Shown here one piece after another: positions 1 through 7,647 of a stretch of DNA of 64,000 nucleotides (positions are counted from its first letter, which is position 1; each line of letters begins with the position of its first letter). Both the position numbers and the translations under genes were made by a program. The notes below the pieces were generated by a model, which did no database searches, was not told where the DNA came from, and saw only the letters and a program-made list of their open reading frames with translations. Source of the DNA: Nitrobacter vulgaris (GTDB lineage Bacteria > Pseudomonadota > Alphaproteobacteria > Rhizobiales > Xanthobacteraceae); contig NZ_JAVDPZ010000025.1 in the NCBI RefSeq assembly GCF_031453995.1, positions 1-64,000 on the forward strand. The letters run 5' to 3'.

Positions 1-142
1 TCGACCTATTCGTGCGGCCTCCACCGTTACGATGCACGCACTGTGAAATGCTGCTCGCAGGCCGCCTTCAGCAAAATCTGCCAAAGTAGTGCTAGTCCCT
101 TCGTACAATTGCAGGCTCAGTTCCGCCGGCTAATCTGTCGTC

Positions 143-316
143 ATGTTCGTTCACGACAAAGGCACAAACCGAAAGACCATGCTTGTAGGTCTGCTATTCT
201 GTATTGCCTTTGTATTCGTCAGTTTCTTCGCCCGGCCCCACGTCGGGAATGACCACGTGCTCGTCAAGGCTGACCGCCTCACATTGACGGCTGGAAAACC
301 TTTCGCTGCACATTAG
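143..316 (+). CDS. Small single-pass membrane/secreted hypothetical protein (57 aa)
   Basis: This is an open frame from ATG at 143 to TAG at 314-316. Its product has one hydrophobic stretch (about residues 13-30, LVGLLFCIAFVFVSFF) followed by a short polar tail, HVLVKADRLTLTAGKP. That layout of a short N-terminal anchor and a conserved-looking tail resembles small hypothetical proteins I associate with Bradyrhizobium, but I cannot name the family. A second ATG at 179 would give a 45-residue form beginning just before the membrane segment. No strong Shine-Dalgarno sequence precedes either start. A second open frame (about 283-438) overlaps its end but has no start codon. Confidence 0.42.
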   Translation: MFVHDKGTNRKTMLVGLLFCIAFVFVSFFARPHVGNDHVLVKADRLTLTAGKPFAAH

Positions 317-505
317 CGTCGCTGGAGACCTCGAAGAAGTGGGTCGGGGTACAGGTGCGCAAGTTCCACGCCTACAAATGGCTCGACGCGCGGGATGCCC
401 GCAGAATGCGGCGCAAACACCGCCAAACCGCCCCATAGGCGCCGCGTTTGGAGCGGAACGGGCTCGGATCTCGCTGGTTATCTTCCCGGAGCCAGCGAAA
501 GGAAA

Positions 506-700
506 ATGCAAATGCGCAATGATAGCAGCAGGACGGAGTTTCCCCCGGCGGGAGAGCCGAAGGACGACCCGAAGCAGACCCTCGGAAAGACCATGGAGGA
601 GCTGACCGACGAAGCGGATAAGCACCTTTCCGAGAAGGAAAAGAAGAGCGGCGCGAGCATCAAGCACGCCCCGCCTGGCCGGAGCGATATCGTTCCGTAG
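506..700 (+). CDS. Small hydrophilic hypothetical protein (64 aa)
   Basis: The product is a charged 64-residue protein rich in Asp, Glu and Lys, with a probable helix around KTMEELTDEADKHLSEKEKK. It has no signal peptide, membrane segment or recognised domain. I chose the ATG at 506 because AAAGGAAA stands directly before it; the open frame continues upstream but without a better ribosome-binding site. A clear hairpin terminator lies just after the stop codon (724-754), which supports a real transcription unit. Function unknown. Confidence 0.5.
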   Translation: MQMRNDSSRTEFPPAGEPKDDPKQTLGKTMEELTDEADKHLSEKEKKSGASIKHAPPGRSDIVP

Positions 701-723
701 TTCATAGTTAAGTGCCAAGGAGG

Positions 724-754
724 AAGCCGCCGCCCGGAAGGGGCTGGCGGCTTT
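724..754 (+). terminator. Hairpin terminator, probably bidirectional
   Basis: AAGCCGCC (724-731) pairs with GGCGGCTT (746-753) across a 14-base loop, and a short T run follows. It lies between the plus-strand gene ending at 700 and the minus-strand gene ending at 767, so it can serve both. Confidence 0.6.
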
Positions 755-766
755 CGTTCGCGCGTA

Positions 767-904
767 CTAGGGCTGCGCTTGGGTTGCATGAGCAGGCGCG
801 TGCGCGACGGGCCTATGATGCGTCCCCCGCCCGCTGGCAGTAATTAGGACCAGAACCACGATGAGCGCGACCCCAATAACCCAGCTTGTCTCAATGCTGG
901 TCAT
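767..904 (-). CDS. Small membrane protein (45 aa)
   Basis: The frame opens at ATG 904 behind a strong ribosome-binding site (CAGGAGGTCGAGCACT before ATG on the minus strand). The 45-residue product has one transmembrane helix (about residues 8-23, WVIGVALIVVLVLITA) and a His/Ala/Pro-rich tail. The open frame extends further upstream, but the Shine-Dalgarno sequence decides for this start. No family recognised; it may be a small inner-membrane protein with an accessory role. Confidence 0.5.
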   Translation of the reverse strand: MTSIETSWVIGVALIVVLVLITASGRGTHHRPVAHAPAHATQAQP

Positions 905-1030
905 AGTGCTCGACCTCCTGAGGTATGCAGTCGGGGCATCATGCTGCGCCCTGTCATCAATAGCAACTTGCAAAGCGTCCGCTCACGCGCGCGTATTCGG
1001 GGCGGCTGAGGTTCGACACCGCAGGGCTCG

Positions 1031-1222
1031 CTAACTTTGGGCAGAGGGGTCGCCCCGTGCTCCCTTTATGCTCGTTTCGAACCTTTCGATCATCGCTCTG
1101 TAGTCTTCTGCGAGCCTGGCGAATGCCTTGCGCTTGTGCGGGTCGGTGGCGAGCCTGCTAATGAGGGCGCAATCCTCAGCATCGTCTCTCATCTTTTGGA
1201 GCCTGTTCAGGATGTCCTTCAT
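1031..1222 (-). CDS. Small hypothetical protein (63 aa)
   Basis: The product is a soluble, helical 63-residue protein starting MKDILNRLQKMRDDAEDCAL, with a core ISRLATDPHKRKAFARLAEDYR. Short proteins with a similar ATDPxKRxxFxRLAxxYR core are common hypothetical proteins in Bradyrhizobiaceae as far as I recall. The heptad-like spacing suggests a helical hairpin that may pair with itself. Start at ATG 1222; there is no operon partner. Function unknown. Confidence 0.55.
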   Translation of the reverse strand: MKDILNRLQKMRDDAEDCALISRLATDPHKRKAFARLAEDYRAMIERFETSIKGARGDPSAQS

Positions 1223-1454
1223 GGAGTGGACCTCATATGTGCCTTAGCTGGGGGAACTACCTGCAAGCCATATACCACTCGAGTTTATGGAGGGTGATCT
1301 TAGGTCGGCGTACGCTCGTAAGAATTGGGAGCTTATTAAGAAACTATCCGGCCGTGGTTTTGCACGCCTGATTTGTTCTTCAGGAACGTAACGAGTCGAA
1401 AGCGGGAACGACTACGCACTTGTCACGATGCGTCAGTATCAGGCGCGCTCAGCG

Positions 1455-1487
1455 CAAAAAACCCGCCACCAGTCGGCAGCGGGCTTT
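1455..1487 (-). terminator. Intrinsic terminator of the phage-type minus-strand genes
   Basis: On the minus strand AAAGCCCGC pairs with GCGGGTTTTTT around a 13-base loop, a typical phage-style terminator. It lies about 230 bases past the stop of the gene at 1716-1916. The rest of 1223-1715 shows no supportable gene. Confidence 0.55.
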
Positions 1488-1715
1488 GTACGCACGAATA
1501 CTGGCCCTCTCGGGTTGAGTTCAGATTCTCACAGTCGGGTGAATGCAAAGTAAAGGCTGAGCGCTCACCTACCAGCGCGTCGAATGGCGCGGTCGCTAGG
1601 ACAAGCGTCCTAAGAATTGGGACTTTCCCTCACTTTTGAGGAAAAGTCCGCCGCGCGCGTTCACCGGACCAGGCCGCCTTCTGATAAAGATCTGTATTTT
1701 CAGGCAGCCTTCGAT

Positions 1716-1916
1716 TTACTGGTCCACCGTGTTCGGCCGCAAGCTCGTGACCAATATGATGGTGTCATTTCCAGGTAGCGTGGCGCGCAGCTCAGCTACT
1801 TTGCGCTCTCCGATAACCGGATCGGCTTCGTAGCTCGCGTGAACCGCGCCTGTCGAAGCGGGCGCCACACGCTGTTCGATCTTCGATATCCGGGCGTCGA
1901 TGCTCTGCAGGCTCAT
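1716..1916 (-). CDS. Small phage-associated hypothetical protein (66 aa)
   Basis: The 66-residue product starts MSLQSIDARISKIEQRV, a short amphipathic helix, and ends with a beta-rich part (TIILVTSLRP). It overlaps the DUF5681 gene upstream by four bases, so the two are probably translated together. Its place between a DUF5681 gene and a terminator in an integrase-bearing region suggests a phage or element gene. No domain recognised. Confidence 0.5.
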   Translation of the reverse strand: MSLQSIDARISKIEQRVAPASTGAVHASYEADPVIGERKVAELRATLPGNDTIILVTSLRPNTVDQ

Positions 1917-2350
1917 TGTGTCGTCATCCTTTCCAGTCGCTCAAGACGTTCCGCCAGTTCGGCCGTTTCGAATGCCTTCACATAGGCCTCAACCAACTTT
2001 CCGATCTCGCCGGCATCGGCGGGGGTGATCTCACCATTCGCTACCGCCGACAGGACGGCAGAAGTCACGGCCGCAGCGTCGCCGGCGCTATTGATGGAGG
2101 GCAGGTCGAACGTCACCGGGCGGTCCTTCCGAGGCGGCAGAATGCGGTCCATGCATAGCCGTAGCGCTGCCATGTCACCACCCAATGCCAACTCCACGGC
2201 TTTACTCGTCAACGCCTCGGCCTGACCATCCAGCAGGGCTTCCAAGGCGATAGTAGTCGCATTTCTCGAGCCCTTCGGTCGGCCAGCGGGATTGCCGGAT
2301 TGCCCGGGCTTGAAGCGCGTCGGGTGTTTTTCGTCGCCGGTCGTGGTCAA
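1913..2350 (-). CDS. DUF5681 protein, phage terminase-small-subunit-like
   Basis: The N-terminal part carries the DUF5681 signature, TRFKPGQSGNPAGRPKGSRN (about residues 9-28), found in phage and element proteins often placed where a terminase small subunit would be. The C-terminal part is helical (LVEAYVKAFETAELAERLERLER). A TTG at 2350-2348 overlaps the previous gene's TGA, giving translational coupling and a 145-residue product. The open frame itself reaches 2389, but that extension (MDGLWCGLSWGG) looks non-native. Packaging role is inferred from the family only; no large terminase gene is present nearby. Confidence 0.6.
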   Translation of the reverse strand: MTTTGDEKHPTRFKPGQSGNPAGRPKGSRNATTIALEALLDGQAEALTSKAVELALGGDMAALRLCMDRILPPRKDRPVTFDLPSINSAGDAAAVTSAVLSAVANGEITPADAGEIGKLVEAYVKAFETAELAERLERLERMTTQ

Positions 2351-2886
2351 TTTGCCGCCCCAAGATAAGCCGCACCACAGACCGTCCACAGGAATGGAAG
2401 AATACCATCTCCAAGCTCGCGATTGACGGCTGCCCGCATAAACTCATCGATGATGTCCGGGCGTCGGTAGAAGCGGGCAATCTCCATGATCCCCCGTGCT
2501 TCGCATTCGTCGGCTCTAAATTCACCCTCGGAGAATCCCAGCTGCCTGACTGCATCTTGGCTCAGTGGATCGGGAGCCCGACTATAAATTGCCTTGCAAG
2601 AGAGTGCGTCGATAAAGCCGCTCTCCACGGGCCCGCAACCAACATTGCACATGCAGCCCACAACATTCGCAATGAAGCCCAGTGATCCGTGACTGCGAGC
2701 AAAAGCAAGGGCCGACTCGAAATGACAGCGACCCGTCGAATAATCCAGTTCGGGATATCCAGACCGCTCTGGAGCCCAGAAGTTGAATTGTCCCAACGAG
2801 TCAGATGGCACGCTCGGGATTGCCCGCACGAATGAAGGCGCGGCCGGTTCTCGATCGATAAACAGTGGCGAAGGGTCACGGATCAT
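2347..2886 (-). CDS. Hypothetical protein (about 179 aa), element-associated
   Basis: The product is a soluble protein with no recognised domain. It contains a Cys-rich stretch, NVVGCMCNVGCGPVESGF (roughly a third of the way in), and a helical C-terminal half (FRADECEARGIMEIARFYRRPDIIDEFM). I chose ATG 2886 because GGGAG stands about ten bases upstream; ATG 2904 in the same frame is an alternative. The stop overlaps the TTG start of the DUF5681 gene, so the two form an operon with the gene at 1716. Confidence 0.5.
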   Translation of the reverse strand: MIRDPSPLFIDREPAAPSFVRAIPSVPSDSLGQFNFWAPERSGYPELDYSTGRCHFESALAFARSHGSLGFIANVVGCMCNVGCGPVESGFIDALSCKAIYSRAPDPLSQDAVRQLGFSEGEFRADECEARGIMEIARFYRRPDIIDEFMRAAVNRELGDGILPFLWTVCGAAYLGAAN

Positions 2887-2902
2887 CCTAAAATCTCCCG
2901 GC

Positions 2903-3214
2903 ATGAAAGCTGACCACAATCCGCTGGCGCCGAAACAGAACGACAAGCTGCCGTTCTGGAAGCAGACAATCACGTTGCCGCTGGTGTTGTGGGTGCTGCT
3001 TCACGTCGTGCTGACGGCATGGTTATCCTACCTCTATATCAGCACGGAACTTGAAGAAGGGCAGATCACACCTCGCGATACAGGCGGAGCATGGCTGTTG
3101 TTTCTCGTGAGCTTCGCAATCGTTGCCTTCTGCCTCGCAGTCGTCCGCAAACTCGGTGAACTAACGCTCCGACCATTTCGGCGCCGTCAGCAGCGCGTTC
3201 GGCGCGAGCGATAG
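2903..3214 (+). CDS. Two-helix membrane protein (103 aa), hypothetical
   Basis: The product has two clear transmembrane helices (LPLVLWVLLHVVLTAWLSYLY and AWLLFLVSFAIVAFCLAVV) separated by a short acidic loop and followed by a basic tail. The start at ATG 2903 is 16 bases from the divergent start at 2886. The last 54 bases lie antisense to the end of the phage-type gene at 3161, so the basic tail may have been created by the rearrangement that joined the two sequences. Function unknown. Confidence 0.45.
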   Translation: MKADHNPLAPKQNDKLPFWKQTITLPLVLWVLLHVVLTAWLSYLYISTELEEGQITPRDTGGAWLLFLVSFAIVAFCLAVVRKLGELTLRPFRRRQQRVRRER

Positions 3215-4582
3215 CGGCAACTGGATCGGCCGCGCATTCGCGGCGCGCGTCGTGCCCAGATTACTCAGGATTTCGATCAACCTCTGCATCTCGGGCCCTT
3301 TGGTCGTCAGCAGATCGGCAATCCCTTCCCGCGTCCGGCTCATTCCCTGATTGCGAACATAGTTCAGGCCGCCGCGACCCGCCGCGTGAACCAGACCCGT
3401 CACCGACGTTTGAAGTGCATTGTCCGCGCTTGGCGTCGCCGTATCCTTGATCAACTCTCCGCGCACCGCCGTGCGAGAGTTGTTGGCGACGTTGGTCTTG
3501 ATGTTCTGGAAGTGCGTCTCAGCCGCGATCCGCTTCTCGATCTGTGCCAAAGCATCACGCCCGAAGATGGTCGAGATCTTCTGACCGTTCTGCTCGGTAT
3601 CGAGAAAGCGCCTGGCCGCCGCGCCGTCGTTGCGCGCGGTGTCGATGACGCGCTCGATCTCCCGGCGCATCGCTGCCTTGACCATCGTCTGTTCCGGCAA
3701 GCTCATGTCATTGATGCGCGCCACGAACTGTTCCGGCAGCAGGCCGTTCTGGAAAGCCTTGCGGCCAAAATCAGCCGCGTCCCTGACTTCGAACTTGGTG
3801 GCGGACAGCTTGCGCGCCAGCGCATACCCGCCGGACGTGACCTCGTCGAGATGCTTCAGCAGCGCGTTCTTGGCGGCAACGAGGCCGCCCATATCCGCGA
3901 TTTCCTTGCTGTTCAGCTTCTCGATACCGCCCTTGCCTTCAAGGCGCTCGATGCGGGCATCGATCGACTTCTTGACGTAGTCCCAGAACTGAAGGCTTGG
4001 TTTGATGTCGTGACCGTCGCGATGAATGGACAGCATCCGCGAGGCGGACTGCGGGGCCTTCTGGAACAGGTTCTTCACCTCCTCGCCGTAGTTCTTGGCG
4101 AGCGAGTAGGCATCCAGCATCGCCTGCCGGATCACGGGGCGCTCAGACAGCTTTTGAAGCCCGTCGTCCCAGATCGCGGGATGCTGCGACATGACCCGCT
4201 TGTATTGCGGCGAGGCCAGCGTATCCACAACACGCTTGACGCGCGCCGCCGTGTTTCCGCCGAACTGTCCGGTGCGGCCCTCGACCGCATCAAGGACAGC
4301 ATTCTGCCCGCGACCGGGTTGTGCCGCGATGGCTTCGGCCCGGCCGCCAAGCTGCCGGCCCATGTCCATCAGCATCGCCTCGGGGCCAAGCTGGGAAGCT
4401 TTGGCGCGCACAGCAGCGGGCGTCAAAGCATCCTCCGCGATGCTGTCGGCAACACGGCGCACAGCGCCGGCTGGGGCGCGCGGCTGCCCGGTCATGGCCG
4501 CGATTTCCTGGCCGGCGGCATTGGTGGCGCCGTAGTTCTTCACGCCCGCCATGGCTTTGCAGGCTGTCCGAAGCTGGGACAC
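3161..4582 (-). pseudogene. Truncated large phage virion-like protein
   Basis: The frame encodes about 473 residues of a long, helical, Ala/Lys/Arg-rich protein without signal or membrane segments, resembling the C-terminal part of very large phage structural or ejection proteins. A stop codon lies seven codons upstream of the only possible start (GTG 4582), and the frame begins inside the 3' end of the integrase gene. This indicates that the N-terminal part was lost when the integrase end was joined to it. The exact virion role cannot be told from the sequence. It may be non-functional, or expressed as a truncated product by read-on from the integrase. Confidence 0.55.
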
Positions 4583-5825
4583 GTTGTTCTTCTTCGCCGC
4601 TCATCAATGAGTGAATGTGCTGAGCTACCCGCGTGGCGGCAGACACCAGCGCGGAATCGATCTTGTGAATGTAGCCTTCCGTCACGCTGCCGGCCGAATG
4701 TCCGAGCAAGGCCTTGATGGTCGGAATCGTGAAACCGAGGTCTTCCGCCGTCGAGCTAAACGAGTGCCTCAAGCCATGAGCGGTGATCCCGGGCACCGCA
4801 TCGCCTGCAATTTTCTTCACCCACCGCGTCAAGCCCCTATGATGTTTCGAGATGGTCGTAATGGCGGGAAAAACAAACTTCGATTTTGATTTTGCGGAAG
4901 CTGACCTGATGACGTCCAGGGCCGCCGCCCCGATCGGGCGAACGCTTTCGCCGGTCTTGCTCGTGCGCAGACGCAACGCCATTGCTGCGGCGTCAACATC
5001 CGCCTTTAAAAGTCCTTCAATCTCATCCAGACGGCAGCCGGTAAGGGCTGCCAGCCGAGTAGCCATGACGGGTTGCCAATTGGCTCCCTGCCTATCTGCC
5101 TTGCGGAGACATTCGCCGAGCGCTCGATAGCCGTCGTCGTCCAGCCGCCATTTGCGCTTCTTATCCTTGGGCCGGACCACGCCGGTGGCGGGATTGTCGG
5201 TGCGATAGCCTGCCTGCACGGCATAGGTCAGGATGCCGCCGAGAAGACCCTTGGTGCGGGATGCCGCGCCGGCCCCGCCACGGGCGATGGCACGGGATCG
5301 TTTGGCTGTCTCGATCTCGCCGGCCGTCTTTCCACTCGTCACGTCCTGGATAAACTTGCGAATGTCGGTCGATGTCAGGTCTTTCACTGTGCGCTTGCCG
5401 AGAAGCGGAATGATGTGCCGCTCAATACGCCCTCTGTCGGTATAAAGGGTAGAAGCGCGCTTGGTGTCCCCGCGGTGAGTGAGGATCAAACCCCGCTCAG
5501 CCTTATCGAGGTACTCCCGGCACAAGGCCTCCATCGTCATTGCGCCGCGCTCCACCTTCCGATTCTCGGCGGGATCAGCACCCTTGAGAACGTCAGCCAG
5601 GCTGATCTTGGCCGCCTTGCGGGCTTCCTCCACCGTCAGAACGCCATATCGCCCCACCGTGAGTCGCCGGCTTCGGCCATTGGCGTTGCGATACTGAACG
5701 AGGAAGGACTTGGCCCCGCTCTTCTTCACCCGGAGGCCAAACCCAGGCAATTCGTCATCCCAGATAAAGAGGTCCGCCCCTACCGTGTCGGCGGCATCGA
5801 CAACTCGTTTCGTGATTTTGACCAT
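4290..5825 (-). CDS. Tyrosine recombinase (phage/island integrase)
   Basis: This is a site-specific recombinase of the tyrosine family, with an N-terminal arm-binding domain of the DUF4102 type (LIWDDELPGFGLRVKKSGAKS-like) and a C-terminal catalytic domain. Catalytic residues are visible: Arg in LAALTGCRLDEIEG, the beta-hairpin Lys in RTSKTGESVRP, HxxR in HGLRHSFSS, His in LLGHSAGS, and the nucleophile Tyr in EGYIHK. Family similarity seems to end near IHSLMSGEEE (about 4590). The last 100 or so residues are an out-of-frame reading of the adjacent phage gene, so the native C-terminus was probably replaced. It lies beside a tRNA-Glu 3' fragment, the expected target. Confidence 0.85.
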   Translation of the reverse strand: MVKITKRVVDAADTVGADLFIWDDELPGFGLRVKKSGAKSFLVQYRNANGRSRRLTVGRYGVLTVEEARKAAKISLADVLKGADPAENRKVERGAMTMEALCREYLDKAERGLILTHRGDTKRASTLYTDRGRIERHIIPLLGKRTVKDLTSTDIRKFIQDVTSGKTAGEIETAKRSRAIARGGAGAASRTKGLLGGILTYAVQAGYRTDNPATGVVRPKDKKRKWRLDDDGYRALGECLRKADRQGANWQPVMATRLAALTGCRLDEIEGLLKADVDAAAMALRLRTSKTGESVRPIGAAALDVIRSASAKSKSKFVFPAITTISKHHRGLTRWVKKIAGDAVPGITAHGLRHSFSSTAEDLGFTIPTIKALLGHSAGSVTEGYIHKIDSALVSAATRVAQHIHSLMSGEEEQRVPASDSLQSHGGREELRRHQCRRPGNRGHDRAAARPSRRCAPCCRQHRGGCFDARCCARQSFPAWPRGDADGHGPAAWRPGRSHRGTTRSRAECCP

Positions 5826-5833
5826 TTGGCGTC

Positions 5834-5960
5834 GGGTAAGCAGCGGGTAAGCAGGAGGCGGTAAACATGGGCAATTTTCAGAAATTGTATGAGCCCACGG
5901 AAACGCCGATAAACACAGTATTTCCTGCGCGCATCAATCTCAAGTAAAAATGGGTAAGCA
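5834..5960. promoter_or_regulatory. Three GGGTAAGCA repeats: candidate integrase arm sites
   Basis: CGGGTAAGCAG occurs twice in tandem (5833-5843 and 5844-5854), and GGGTAAGCA recurs at 5952-5960, 18 bases before the tRNA-Glu fragment. They lie between the integrase start and the attachment core, where arm-type sites are expected. That role is an inference from position. Confidence 0.45.
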
Positions 5961-5977
5961 CGGGAAAAGTGTTTGTT

Positions 5978-6027
5978 GCGGCCCTCTCAAGGCTGAAACA
6001 GGGGTTCAATTCCCCTAGGGAGCGCCA
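5978..6027 (+). repeat. Attachment site: displaced 3' half of tRNA-Glu(CTC)
   Basis: This 50-base segment reads as a tRNA from the anticodon arm onward. It has stem CGGCC/GGCTG with loop CTCTCAA (anticodon CTC), T arm AGGGG-TTCAATT-CCCCT, acceptor strand AGGGAGC, then G and CCA. The 5' half (expected to begin GCTCCCT) is absent, so it is not a gene. It is best read as the attR left when an element integrated in the 3' end of tRNA-Glu; the intact gene should lie to the left of this window. Confidence 0.8.
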
Positions 6028-6141
6028 ATGAAATCAGTATCTTGATGAAGCTCGGCGAGAATCCTGCCCGGTAGCATCGGCTCGGGACTTGCTACCATGG
6101 TCCTCATGGCGTTGCTCGCGTGTTCGTCGCCGGTCTGATGG

Positions 6142-6412
6142 TTGGCCGCACATCCGAGTATCGCGGCAAGAAGATCGAAGCGCGGGAAGATCAAACTGGC
6201 GCTGCTCGCGCTCCTTGTCTTTCCGGCATCGCTGTTTGGCTTCGCGGCTATGGCGGCGGTATTGCCGCCCGCGCTTAAGGGGCTTCTCAACAAGGGGCTG
6301 CACGGACTGTCGGATGTCCTCCCTTCTCGTTTACGGCCTCGGCGGCCCCGTCGCGCCGTTCGTCGGCATCAAGCTGATCGACATGGCCATCGACGCCCTC
6401 GGTCTTGCCTGA
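6142..6412 (+). pseudogene. Possible decayed membrane-protein gene
   Basis: One frame starts with a hydrophobic sequence (KIKLALLALLVFPASLFGFAAMAAVLPPAL, about 6196-6285). The next frame continues with VYGLGGPVAPFVGIKLIDMAIDALGLA (6329-6411) up to a stop codon. Joined, they would read as one membrane protein with two or three helices, so a frameshift near 6315 is likely. I do not recognise the family. It precedes another pseudogene, consistent with decay next to the integration site. Confidence 0.35.
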
Positions 6413-6426
6413 GAGGCAGGTATGCG

Positions 6427-7241
6427 ATGAGCACGCTCGTGCTATCGGCTGCGCTCTTCGCGGCTCCTGCCATGGCACAGGATGTTGTGCCCACCGGGTC
6501 CACATCTGATGCACCAATCTGTACGGATCGGCCCACCAAGTCCAACTTCGCCTGCACCGTGCCAAAGGGGATGGTGCAAATCGAGGCTGACACCTTCAAC
6601 TGGCTGAGAACCACCGCTGCCGGTATTCGCACCGACTAGCTGCTGTTCACCAACCCGACGTTCAAATACGGCCTGTCAGACAGCAGCGACATCCAGCTGA
6701 ACGGGGTGCCCTTCACCCAAGTGCGGACGCGTGATGCCGGCGGCAATGTCGCCTCCGTCTCGGGTTTGGGCGACATGACCGTTCGCTTCAAGCAGCGCCT
6801 GACCCCCCTCGAGAGCGCCTTCCAGCTTGCCAGCTTGCCATCCTGCCGTTCATGAAACTACCCACCGCGCGCACCGGCATCGGCAGCGGCAAGGTCGAAG
6901 GCGGTGTTGCCGCCCCGATCAACTACAGCGTGCCGGACGGCTGGACCGTCACGCTAGGTCCGCAGCTCGATGTGCTGGCCGATTTCGACGGCCGAGGCCG
7001 GCACCTTGGCGTGACAGGACTGGTGAACATCGCCAAGCAGTTCGGGCAATTCACCCTGTACAATGAGATCTGGACCAACCAGAATTTCGATCCTACCGGC
7101 ACGGTACGGCAATATAGCTACGATATTGCCCTGGCTTGGCTGCCGCACCCGACGCTGCAGATCGATGTCGGGCTTAACATCGGTCTCAATCGCAACACGC
7201 CCGACGTTGTCAGCTACATCGGCATCTCCACCCGCTTCTGA
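6427..7241 (+). pseudogene. Broken outer-membrane transporter-like gene (phenol MetA pathway family)
   Basis: The intact product would be an outer-membrane beta-barrel of the MetA-pathway/transporter-like family. It has a signal peptide (MSTLVLSAALFAAPAMAQ), then alternating beta strands ending VVSYIGISTRF, a typical C-terminal aromatic. Two lesions are visible. A TAG at 6637-6639 interrupts the frame and is followed by coding-like LLFTNPTFKYGLSDSSDIQLNG. An 8-base tandem duplication (CAGCTTGC at 6823-6830 and 6831-6838) shifts the frame before ILPFMKLPTARTG. Removing one copy restores the frame to 7241. The gene is dead unless sequencing errors explain both lesions. Confidence 0.7.
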
Positions 7242-7405
7242 GGAGATTGCCATGCAACCTTGTGGATAACGGGATGACGGCACCTTGGTGACGCGACGAC
7301 AGACTCATCCGAATCTGCTCGGATCGATGTCCGAGGCTGTTGTGCGGTTGTCCCCTTGAACACGCCTCGAAGTCGCGTTCAACCATTTAACCCTTAGAGG
7401 ACATT

Positions 7406-7474
7406 ATGGCCAAGAAAGCGAAAAAAGCGGCGAAGAAAACAGCAAAGAAAACCGCAAAGAAAAAGAAGAAGTAG
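7406..7474 (+). CDS. Lys/Ala-rich histone-tail-like micropeptide (22 aa)
   Basis: The frame from ATG 7406 encodes a 22-residue peptide made only of Lys, Ala and Thr after the initiator Met, with repeated AKK and TAKK units and ending in five lysines. A good ribosome-binding site, AGAGGAC, precedes the start. The composition resembles the tail of H1-like nucleoid proteins, so binding to nucleic acid is plausible but inferred. I recall similar very short KKAxKK peptides in Bradyrhizobiaceae genomes, usually unannotated. It stands alone between a pseudogene and an OmpA-like gene. Confidence 0.5.
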   Translation: MAKKAKKAAKKTAKKTAKKKKK

Positions 7475-7647
7475 GCTCAGAGGCTCGGGCGGATTTTGCT
7501 CGCCCAAGCCTTCGATGACGGCGCATGATCCGCCACGATTGCGGACGAACATTTTTTCTTGAGTTGGAGCAGCGAGTGATCGAAGCGGATCCCTCGCCTT
7601 CCATTTCGTATGACGTTTTCATGTGACGCTATCAAAAGGTTTGATTC

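Noticed and set aside
283..438. Open frame reading KTFRCTLASLETSKKWVGVQ and a further stretch ending RQTAP
   Set aside because: It has a coding-like look, but no start codon follows the upstream stop and it overlaps the end of the gene at 143. It may be a fragment, but this is too weak for a feature.
194..718. Long minus-strand frame of 174 codons at the left end
   Set aside because: It is Arg/Ser-rich, lies antisense to two better-supported small plus-strand genes and a terminator, and has no recognisable motif.
3386..4717. 443-codon plus-strand frame opposite the phage-type gene
   Set aside because: It is antisense to a frame with clear coding composition, is rich in Arg/Leu/His as GC-rich shadow frames are, and shows no family motif.
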